DNA from: CAYVWB01 sp964455395
GTDB lineage: Bacteria; Desulfobacterota; Desulfovibrionia; Desulfovibrionales; Desulfovibrionaceae
NCBI GenBank assembly: GCA_964455395.1
Contig: CAYVWB010000081.1
Coordinates: 1 to 18,100 of the forward strand
Length of the DNA: 18,100 bases
Direction: 5' to 3'
Shown: positions 12,248 through 18,100 of the stretch, in pieces
How the letters are laid out: the number at the start of each line of letters is the position of its first letter
Position numbering within the stretch: position 1 is the stretch's first letter
Made by a program: the position numbers and the translations under genes
Notes under the pieces: model-generated
What the model was told of the DNA's origin: nothing
Databases searched by the model: none
Seen by the model: the letters and a program-made list of their open reading frames with translations, nothing else

Positions 12248-12834
12248 GGCGTCTTGGCTCCTGCGGGGAGAGTCGCGGCGAGAAGTTTTTCCACATTGTC
12301 ATCCATGAGCAGATGCGCATACGAACGGATGGTCTCGAGGGACCAGTCCCACCAGCGCAGGGCGAGCAACGCCTCCACCTGCGCCGGGGGGAACCGCATG
12401 CGCGTGACGTGCGCCGGGCTTCCCGCCACCATGGCGTACGGCGGGACATCCCTGGCGACCACGGCGCCTGCGGCCACCACGGCTCCATCGCCGACGGTGA
12501 CGCCGGCCAGCAGCATGGCGCGCTGTCCCACCCAGACGTCGCTGCCCACCACGATGTCCCCTTTCACATGAGGATGCGTGCGGATTTCCGCGAGTTCCGG
12601 CCAAGCGCTCCCGAAGACGGCGTTGAACGGGTAGGTGGTGACGTTGGCTGGATTGTGCCCCCAGAGCAGCGCCTGCACTTCATCCGCGAAGGAGGAGAAC
12701 TTGCCCACACGGACTTTGGCGCCCCGCCCCACGATGGTGAGTCCGCCGTAGCTGCCGACGCCGGCTTCCAGGCGGGGGTCGTCGCGGTCTGCGAGCAGGG
12801 GCAGCCAGGAGGGCGCGTCACGCATGCGGTCCAT
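12244..12834 (-). CDS. CatB/Vat-like hexapeptide-repeat O-acetyltransferase
   Basis: This 196-aa protein has the left-handed beta-helix fold of the xenobiotic/CatB-related acetyltransferases, which transfer acetyl from acetyl-CoA to a hydroxyl. Imperfect hexapeptide repeats are visible at residues about 30-45 and 90-130 (VVGSDVWVGQRAML, VTVGDGAVVAAGAVVARDVPPYAMVAGSPA). The catalytic His is probably H60 in WGHNPANVTTYPF, matching the family GxHxxxxxTTYPF motif. The C-terminal helix includes ALRWWDWSLE, also typical. In this setting a sugar hydroxyl is a more likely substrate than a drug. ATG 12834 overlaps the end of the upstream methyltransferase by 17 bases; ATG 12825 is an alternative. Neither shows a Shine-Dalgarno, which fits translational coupling. 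Confidence 0.88.
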   Translation of the reverse strand: MDRMRDAPSWLPLLADRDDPRLEAGVGSYGGLTIVGRGAKVRVGKFSSFADEVQALLWGHNPANVTTYPFNAVFGSAWPELAEIRTHPHVKGDIVVGSDVWVGQRAMLLAGVTVGDGAVVAAGAVVARDVPPYAMVAGSPAHVTRMRFPPAQVEALLALRWWDWSLETIRSYAHLLMDDNVEKLLAATLPAGAKTP

Positions 12835-13546
12835 GTCGGCGGACGTGGAACACCTGTTTGCGGATGGAGTGCGCCATGGCCGGCTCGGGCAGGGGGGTGA
12901 ACTCCCAGCCGGGCCCCACGCGGTCCTTGGCCCATTCCAGAAAATGGAAGCGGCCCTCGCGGCAGTACCGGGGCCCGTAGAAGCGTTCCAGATCCGCCCA
13001 GGTGGAGGCGGGGTCTTCGGGCAGGCCGCCGGCGAGGTTCGTCATGTGCCGTTCCGGGATGAAGACCGGCCGCAGGGAGATGACGAGTTCTTCCGCCACG
13101 CGGCTGACGGCGGCGTCGAACTGCGCCACGGCGCGGCCTTCCCGTACGGAGTTGTTGCCGATGATGTCCATGAAGAGGACCATGGGAAACTGGTCCGCGT
13201 CGGCTGCGTCGTAGAAGCTGGCTTGGCGGAAGGCGGCGTCGCCGGGCTGGTATTTTTCGGTATAGAGGCGGGCGATCTCCAGGGCCTCGGGGACGATGTC
13301 CTCGCCCACCACGCGGCGCGCGCCATGGCGCAGGGCCAGAAAAGCGTAGTAGCCCACGTTGCAGCCCAGGTCGAGGATCTCCTTGTCGCGCAGGTCCACC
13401 TGAAGGAAGTCCGGCGTGTTGGGGTCGCCGGTGCCGGCGACTTCGCCCGTTTCGAGGATCTGCTCCACCTCGGCCACGGGCCGCCAGAGGTCGGGGAACG
13501 TGATGGCGGAGGCGAGCGCGTGCAGTCTGTCGTGAAAATCGGTCAT
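12818..13546 (-). CDS. SAM-dependent methyltransferase (class I)
   Basis: This 242-aa protein has a Rossmann methyltransferase core. Motif I, ILDLGCNVGYYAF (57-69), binds S-adenosylmethionine, and an acidic residue follows in VVGEDI (about 80-85). MVLFMDIIGNNSV and LVISLRPVFIPE are later strands. The order recalls DUF1698/CmoB-like enzymes, but the assignment is not firm. It opens a three-gene minus-strand operon with an acetyltransferase and a glycosyltransferase, so methylation of a sugar or glycan terminus is the simplest guess. The ATG start lacks an obvious Shine-Dalgarno. The gene ends within the acetyltransferase start. Confidence 0.85.
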   Translation of the reverse strand: MTDFHDRLHALASAITFPDLWRPVAEVEQILETGEVAGTGDPNTPDFLQVDLRDKEILDLGCNVGYYAFLALRHGARRVVGEDIVPEALEIARLYTEKYQPGDAAFRQASFYDAADADQFPMVLFMDIIGNNSVREGRAVAQFDAAVSRVAEELVISLRPVFIPERHMTNLAGGLPEDPASTWADLERFYGPRYCREGRFHFLEWAKDRVGPGWEFTPLPEPAMAHSIRKQVFHVRRHGPHA

Positions 13547-13690
13547 GTGCGTGTCTGGATGGGGAAAGGGGTTCGTGGATTGGGTCGTGACGATATTTTG
13601 GAACTCTACCGGAAAGACGTGGGAAAATCACCTGGAAACACGGCGCGAGTCCTGGTATGCCTTGCGAGCACGGTCTGCGCGCCCGGCCCA

Positions 13691-13710
13691 GAAGCGCACA
13701 GAAGCGCACA
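13691..13710. repeat. 10-bp tandem duplication
   Basis: GAAGCGCACA occurs twice in direct succession at 13691-13700 and 13701-13710 in non-coding DNA. Confidence 0.8.
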
Positions 13711-13812
13711 GATTCCACGCAGCGTCACGGGAGCGCCGCACGGGCTGCGGTATTCTCCAGTGGCGTACGGCGAGACAATCCGAAGGCGTGTGGTCCGGAG
13801 CCGTCGCACCAC

Positions 13813-13842
13813 TTTACAGCAGCGGCGGATTCCACGTAAAAT
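13813..13842 (+). promoter_or_regulatory. Strong sigma70-type promoter for the glycosyltransferase operon
   Basis: TTTACA (13813-13818, five of six) and TAAAAT (13837-13842, five of six) are spaced by 18 bases, one of the best promoter matches in the window. Transcription should begin near 13849. The leader is about 20 bases if translation starts at 13870, or about 145 bases if it starts at 13993. Confidence 0.62.
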
Positions 13843-13992
13843 CCCGCTTGCCTGTCAGCCGCCGAGGGAATGTCACAGTGGTCGGACCGCCTTGATCCCA
13901 CGCGCGAGCCACACAACAGCCGCCCCGAACCGCCGCCGGAAGTCACCATCCCAGCCACCGCCAGAGCCACTGCTCAAGCCATAGCGTCCCCC

Positions 13993-15207
13993 ATGCACCC
14001 ATCGCCTTGCAACATCCTCATGTACTCCCACGACACATACGGTCTGGGACACATCCGACGCACCATGGCCATCGCCAACCACCTGCTGGAGCCGGGGGTG
14101 AACGTGCTCATCCTCACGGGGTCGCCCATCGTGGGCCGCTTCACCTTCCCCGAAGGCGTGGATTTCGTGCGCGTGCCGGGCATGATCAAGAAGACCAACT
14201 CCGTCTACGTGCCCCACTCCATCAAGGTGAACGCCAAGCACGCGCTGCATATCCGCCGCAACATCATCACCGCCACGGCCCGCGCGTTCGACCCCATGCT
14301 CTTCATCGTGGACAAAGTCCCCCTCGGGTTGAAAGGCGAGGTGGAGCCCACCCTGCGCTGGTTCAAGAAGACGCGGCCGCACACCAAAGTCATCCTCGGC
14401 TTGCGCGACATTCTGGACGACGCCGAATCCACCCGCGCCGAGTGGCGGGAGAAGAACTACTACCGCGCCTTGGAGGAACTCTACTCGGAAATCTGGGTCT
14501 ACGGCTCGCAGGACGTCTACGACGCCATCGCGGAGTATCAGATACCCGACGCCATCAGCCGCAAGATGGTCTTCACGGGCTACATCCCCCGCGCCACGGC
14601 GAAGCCTTCCCAGAACGCCGGACGTAGCGACCGCTTCCGCGTGGTGGTGACCACCGGCGGCGGCGGCGACGCCTACCCCGTGCTGGACGCCTACCTGCGC
14701 ATGCTGGAAACGCGGCCCGACGCCGGGTTCAAGTCCACCATCATTTCCGGACCGTTCCTGCCGCCGGCCATGCGCGACGAACTGGCTGCGCGCGCCAAGG
14801 CGCTCAACACGCCCTTCGCCAACTTCCACCACAAGATCGAGAAGGAGATGGCCAAAGCGGACGTCATCGTCTCCATGGGCGGCTACAACACTGTCTGCGA
14901 GACGCTCTCCCTGGGCAAACCTTCGCTCATCATTCCTCGCGAGACGCCCCGCATGGAGCAACGCATCCGCGCTCAGGTGCTGGCAGAACGCGGCCTGGTG
15001 CGTTTCATCCCCTGGAACGAACTTTCCCCGCAGCGGCTCCACGAATCCCTCATGGCGCTCCACGCGGACCCGGAACCCATGCGCCAAGCCATCCAGGCCT
15101 TCCCCATGAGCGGCCTGGAGGTGATGCGCTCCCGGCTGGAGCGCTTCCGCGAGGAAGGCGGCGGCTACTGCGCCACCCATACGGAACCCGAAGCGCAACA
15201 GGCGTGA
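13993..15207 (+). CDS. COG4671-like predicted glycosyltransferase
   Basis: This 404-aa protein has the fold signs of GT28/MurG-like enzymes of the 'predicted glycosyltransferase' group COG4671. The N-terminal LMYSHDTYGLGHIRRTMAIA (9-28) has the GxGHxxR glycine-rich loop. VVVTTGGGGDAYPVLDAYL opens the C-terminal domain, and SMGGYNTVCETLSLGKPSLIIPR is the UDP-sugar binding segment (GGxxTxxExLxxGxPxxxxP). ATG 13993 was chosen because homologues usually start a few residues before the LMYSHD strand. The 41 extra codons from ATG 13870 are Pro/Ala-rich with unusual codons (AGA, ATA), and its GAGGGA directly abuts the ATG; 13870 remains possible given the nearby promoter. First gene of a four-gene plus-strand operon. 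Confidence 0.88.
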   Translation: MHPSPCNILMYSHDTYGLGHIRRTMAIANHLLEPGVNVLILTGSPIVGRFTFPEGVDFVRVPGMIKKTNSVYVPHSIKVNAKHALHIRRNIITATARAFDPMLFIVDKVPLGLKGEVEPTLRWFKKTRPHTKVILGLRDILDDAESTRAEWREKNYYRALEELYSEIWVYGSQDVYDAIAEYQIPDAISRKMVFTGYIPRATAKPSQNAGRSDRFRVVVTTGGGGDAYPVLDAYLRMLETRPDAGFKSTIISGPFLPPAMRDELAARAKALNTPFANFHHKIEKEMAKADVIVSMGGYNTVCETLSLGKPSLIIPRETPRMEQRIRAQVLAERGLVRFIPWNELSPQRLHESLMALHADPEPMRQAIQAFPMSGLEVMRSRLERFREEGGGYCATHTEPEAQQA

Positions 15208-15287
15208 TCCTCCCGATCCCCTGCGACCCAACGCAGCCCAAATGACGCGGCCCGGCGCCGCCCCGGCTGTCCATCCCACGTTCGACC

Positions 15288-16667
15288 ATGACACCCACCA
15301 CACCCAATACGCCGACCCCCGCAACCGACGCCCCCGCACGCGCCTCCTCCACGCAACCGGAGAGACGCCCGCAGCTGGGCTTCATCCTGAAAGGCTACCC
15401 CCGCATCTCCGAGACGTTCATCGCCGGGGAAATAGGCTTGCTCGAGTCTCTGGGCTTCGACATCCACATCATCTCCATGCGCCAGCCCCGGGAAGCCTTC
15501 ACCCACGAGTGCGTCAAGCGCATTCGCGCGCAGGTCAGCTACCTGCCGGAGCACCTCTTCCGCGCCCTGCCCCGGCTGCTGTATCACAACCTGCAGCTCT
15601 TCCTGAAACACCCCCGCCGCTACCGCGCGGCCTTGCGCCATCTGCGCGAGCGGCTTGGCGGCTCCTCCAGCGCGAAGGCTTCGGTGAAGCATCTGCTGCA
15701 AGGCGGGCTCTTGGTCCACGCAGTGTTGCCGCGCACACACATCGCCCATTTCCACGCGCACTTCGCGCACTCGCCCTCCTCCGTGGCGCAGTACGCGAGC
15801 ATTCTTTCGGGGTTGCCCTTCAGCTTCACCGCCCACGCCAAAGACATCTACACGCAGAAGCCCGAACGTCTCGCAGCGAAGATGGCGGAAGCCCACTTCG
15901 TGGTCACCTGTACGCGCTACAATCGGGAACATCTCCAGAAGCTCGCTGCAGCACACGGCGCCGCCATCCCGGTGGAGTGCGTCTATCACGGCATCGATCT
16001 CTCCCTCTTCGCCATGAACGGCCGTCCCGTGGAGGCCGCTCCACCCTACGAGATTCTCACCGTGGCGCGCTTCGTGGCCAAGAAGGGTCTCTTTGACATC
16101 CTGCGCGCCCTGGAACAGCTGGCGGAGGAAGGCCTCGCCCTGCGTTGGACCGTGGTGGGCGAGGGCGAATTGCGCGGAGAACTGGAACAGGCTGTGGCGG
16201 CTTCGCCCTTGCGGGACCGCGTGACCCTCGCCGGCGCGCTTGCGCATGAAGACGTGTTGCAGCTGTACCGCAAGGCGCACTGCTTCGCGCTGGGCTGCAA
16301 GATCGCCAGGAACGGCGACCGCGACGGCATCCCCAACGTGGTGGCGGAAGCCCTGGCCATGGGCGTTCCCGTGGCGGCGCCGGCCGTGTCCGGCGTGCCG
16401 GAGCTGGTGGAGCATGAACACACGGGCCTGCTGGCGGCTCCCGAAGACCCGGCGAGCCTGGCGCAAGCCATCCGCCGCTGCTGCGAGGACGCCGCCTTGC
16501 GCGCCGTGGTCATTCCTGCGGGGCGGGCCAAGGTGGAGACGGTTTTCGACAACACGCGCACCATCCGCGAACTGGCGAAGATCTATCAGGAACATACGCC
16601 CACTGGCGCCGGCCTGGATCTCGCCGTCCCCCTGCGGCCCAACCAGCGCGACGCCTGCGGCCTCTGA
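15288..16667 (+). CDS. Glycosyltransferase family 4 protein (WcaL/AmsK-like)
   Basis: This 459-aa enzyme has a GT-B fold. After a 28-residue Thr/Pro/Ala-rich lead, LGFILKGYPRISETFIAGEI (30-49) is the typical start of WcaL/AmsK-like exopolysaccharide transferases. HFHAHFAHSPSSVAQYAS and FSFTAHAKDIY are the acceptor-domain motifs. YEILTVARFVAKKGLFDILRAL begins the donor domain, and GIPNVVAEALAMGVPVAAPAVSGVPELV carries the EX7E-type donor site. These enzymes extend lipid-linked or surface polysaccharides on the cytoplasmic face. It lies 80 bases after the COG4671 gene on the same strand. ATG 15288 is the in-frame choice; an ATG at 15242 is out of frame. No clear Shine-Dalgarno is visible. Confidence 0.92.
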   Translation: MTPTTPNTPTPATDAPARASSTQPERRPQLGFILKGYPRISETFIAGEIGLLESLGFDIHIISMRQPREAFTHECVKRIRAQVSYLPEHLFRALPRLLYHNLQLFLKHPRRYRAALRHLRERLGGSSSAKASVKHLLQGGLLVHAVLPRTHIAHFHAHFAHSPSSVAQYASILSGLPFSFTAHAKDIYTQKPERLAAKMAEAHFVVTCTRYNREHLQKLAAAHGAAIPVECVYHGIDLSLFAMNGRPVEAAPPYEILTVARFVAKKGLFDILRALEQLAEEGLALRWTVVGEGELRGELEQAVAASPLRDRVTLAGALAHEDVLQLYRKAHCFALGCKIARNGDRDGIPNVVAEALAMGVPVAAPAVSGVPELVEHEHTGLLAAPEDPASLAQAIRRCCEDAALRAVVIPAGRAKVETVFDNTRTIRELAKIYQEHTPTGAGLDLAVPLRPNQRDACGL

Positions 16668-16692
16668 AAGCCGCCGCGCCACGTCCACCAGC

Positions 16693-17889
16693 ATGCGCAT
16701 TCTCTTCTACACCCCCTTCGTGCCGCTCAATCACCCGCGGGACTCCGGCGACAAAGCCATCGCGCATTCCATCGTGGAGTTCCTGAAGAGCCGGGGGATG
16801 CGCGTCACCACGCCGAGCCATTTCTCCAGCGAATGGATCTGGCGCCGGCCATGGATGTGGGGCTCGCTGTGGGCCGCCAGACGCGCCATGCGCCGCGCGC
16901 TGGTGGCGGAGCAGCCGGACGCCGTGCTCGTCTACCACAGCTACTACCGCGCGCCGGACTGCCTGAGCCCTGTGGCCGCACGCCGGGGCGTCCCGGTGTT
17001 TCACGTGGGCTCTGCGTACGCCAGCCGCCGCGCCCGGTCGTGGCGCACGCGTCCCGGTCACCAGCTGAATCTCAAGGCGCTGCGCTACGCCGCGCACTGC
17101 TTCACCATGAAGACGCCGGAATACGAGAACCTGCGGCGCATCCTGCCGCCGGAGCACGTCACCAAGCTTGGCCTCGGCGTGGAGACGACGCGGTTCGTCC
17201 CGGCCGCCTCGCCGGAAAGCCTGACCGCGCGCGCCGCCTTGCGGCGCTCCTGGGGCGTACCCGAACACGCTCCCGTGGTGCTGACCGTGGCGACCCTGCG
17301 ACCCGGCGCCAAGAGCGAGGGCGTGGCCTACACCATCGAAGCGCTGGCGAGACTCGCCGCGCAACGCCCCGAGCGCGAATTCCGCTACGTGGTGGCTGGC
17401 GGCGGCCCGGCTTTGGCGAGCCTGCGCGACATGGCCGAGACCCACCTGCCGGGCCGCGCCCTTTTTCTGAACGCCGTGCCCGCACGGGAAATCTCCGCCA
17501 TCTACGCCGCCGCGGATTGCTACGCCTTCCCCGGCATCCGCGAGGGGCTGGGACTCGCCTACCTGGAAGCGCAGTGCAGCGGCCTGCCCGCCGTGGGCTG
17601 GGACGCCTGGGGCGCGGCCGAATGCATCCGGCGCGACGTCACGGGCTTCCTCACGCCGGCGTGGGACGTGCCGACCTACGCCGCGGCGGTGGCCGCCTTG
17701 CTGGACGACCCGGCGCAGCGTCTGCGCCTGGGCGAAGCCGCCCGCGAGCACATCCTCCGCAACCACGACCGCGACCGCAACTACGCCGTCATCGAAGAGA
17801 CCATGGAGCGGGTGACACGGGAGATCCGCACGCGCCCCACCAAAGGCGCGCCGCCTGCGCCGCCGCCGCTTCCCGAGGGCGACCTCTGA
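16693..17889 (+). CDS. Glycosyltransferase family 4 protein
   Basis: This 398-aa protein is a second GT-B enzyme of the operon, 25 bases after the previous gene. The N-terminus MRILFYTPFVPLNHPRDSGD is a classical first strand and loop. LVYHSYYRAPD and VPVFHVGSAYASRRAR follow. The donor domain starts at VVLTVATLRPGAKSEGVAYTIEAL, contains YVVAGGGPALASLRDMA, and ends in AFPGIREGLGLAYLEAQCSG, the EGxGxxxxE site that contacts the nucleotide-sugar diphosphate. The tail is Pro-rich (PPAPPPLPEGDL). The start at 16693 is the first codon of the fold; an open frame upstream to 16240 is only a shadow of the preceding gene. Donor and acceptor are unknown. Confidence 0.92.
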   Translation: MRILFYTPFVPLNHPRDSGDKAIAHSIVEFLKSRGMRVTTPSHFSSEWIWRRPWMWGSLWAARRAMRRALVAEQPDAVLVYHSYYRAPDCLSPVAARRGVPVFHVGSAYASRRARSWRTRPGHQLNLKALRYAAHCFTMKTPEYENLRRILPPEHVTKLGLGVETTRFVPAASPESLTARAALRRSWGVPEHAPVVLTVATLRPGAKSEGVAYTIEALARLAAQRPEREFRYVVAGGGPALASLRDMAETHLPGRALFLNAVPAREISAIYAAADCYAFPGIREGLGLAYLEAQCSGLPAVGWDAWGAAECIRRDVTGFLTPAWDVPTYAAAVAALLDDPAQRLRLGEAAREHILRNHDRDRNYAVIEETMERVTREIRTRPTKGAPPAPPPLPEGDL

Positions 17890-17892
17890 ACC

Positions 17893-18100
17893 ATGGCGCA
17901 CACCACTTTCGGCCTCATCCGCCACGCAGAGACCCACTGGAATCGCGCCAAAGTCATCCAGGGGCAGACCGACACCGACCTCACCCCAGAAGGCGAAGCC
18001 GCCGCCCGCAGCTGGGGCGCGGCCCTGGCCGCCATGGGCTGGGATGGCCTCCTCGCCAGCGACCTCACCCGCGCGCGCCGCACCGCTGCGCTCGTCAACG
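17893..18100 (+). CDS. Histidine phosphatase (phosphoglycerate-mutase-like), 5' part only
   Basis: The first 69 residues of a histidine phosphatase superfamily protein are visible; the gene runs off the window. The catalytic His is H11 in LIRHAETHWN, next to R10. The superfamily usually has RHGET, so the Gly to Ala change is a small oddity. QGQTDTDLTPEGEAAA (23-38) and LLASDLTRARRTA (54-66) are the expected following motifs, with Arg in the phosphate pocket. ATG 17893 lies three bases after the preceding stop, so it is translated with the glycosyltransferase operon. Possible substrates include phosphorylated sugars, phosphoglycerate or alpha-ribazole phosphate; the context favours a sugar-phosphate role, but this is only inference. 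Confidence 0.9.
   Translation, partial: MAHTTFGLIRHAETHWNRAKVIQGQTDTDLTPEGEAAARSWGAALAAMGWDGLLASDLTRARRTAALVN

Larger units (their letters stand above)
13547..13992. other. Divergent intergenic region before the glycosyltransferase operon
   Basis: About 445 bases separate the two divergent glycan operons if the plus-strand gene starts at 13993, or 323 if it starts at 13870. It holds an exact 10-bp tandem duplication (13691-13710) and a good plus-strand promoter (13813-13842). No credible gene was seen. The stretch 13870-13992 reads as an open, Pro/Ala-rich frame with atypical codon use. Confidence 0.5.

Noticed and set aside
12244..12834. Chloramphenicol or streptogramin acetyltransferase (antibiotic resistance)
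   Set aside because: The fold is shared, but the gene is embedded in a glycan operon between a methyltransferase and a glycosyltransferase, so a sugar substrate is more likely.

Overview
The window looks like a piece of a GC-rich bacterial chromosome. It most resembles a sulfate-reducing member of the Desulfovibrionales or a related deltaproteobacterial lineage. This is an inference from high GC with strongly GC-biased third codon positions, a HesB/IscA-like selenoprotein, and the style of the surface-glycan genes. No rRNA, tRNA, IS element, CRISPR array or phage gene was seen. Very long antisense ORFs are common, as expected at this GC content, and were discarded.

Layout. (1) Bases 2-2372, plus strand: the 3' end of argB, an unrecognised 254-aa protein, and a compact yqjD-yqjE-yqjK-like membrane operon whose last gene is a 54-aa GTG-start ORF. 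(2) Bases 2373-2734: a gene-free convergent region with short repeats and a long hairpin. (3) Bases 2735-4309: pyrR on the minus strand, divergent from two tandem small IscA/HesB-like genes. The first has the normal Cys. The second is interrupted by an in-frame TGA exactly where the conserved Cys belongs, followed by a perfect 7-bp hairpin. I read it as a selenocysteine codon with its SECIS. The gene ends at a good terminator. (4) Bases 4423-9454, minus strand, in transcription order: a PleD-like response regulator/diguanylate cyclase, a flavoprotein of the fumarate reductase/L-aspartate oxidase superfamily with a minisatellite in its 3' part, a NeuB-type sialic (nonulosonic) acid synthase overlapping it, and a GT-B glycosyltransferase. 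(5) Bases 9779-11050, plus strand: a radical SAM protein with additional Cys motifs and a TPR-like tail. (6) Bases 11198-13546, minus strand: a tightly overlapping methyltransferase, hexapeptide O-acetyltransferase and CgeB-like glycosyltransferase operon. (7) Bases 13993-18100, plus strand, behind a good sigma70-type promoter: a COG4671-like glycosyltransferase, two GT4-type glycosyltransferases and the start of a histidine phosphatase.

How they fit together. Regions 4, 6 and 7 contain five glycosyltransferases, a nonulosonic acid synthase, an acetyltransferase and a methyltransferase. This points to a locus for a surface polysaccharide, or for glycosylation of a surface or flagellar structure. 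Nucleotide-sugar activation (NeuA) and the earlier sugar steps are not in the window.

The most notable item is the selenoprotein at 3889-4209. A standard gene finder would read it as a 32-codon fragment plus a truncated downstream ORF. The family itself (HesB-like selenoproteins) is known. The tandem Cys/Sec pair, each with its own promoter-like sequence, deserves attention.
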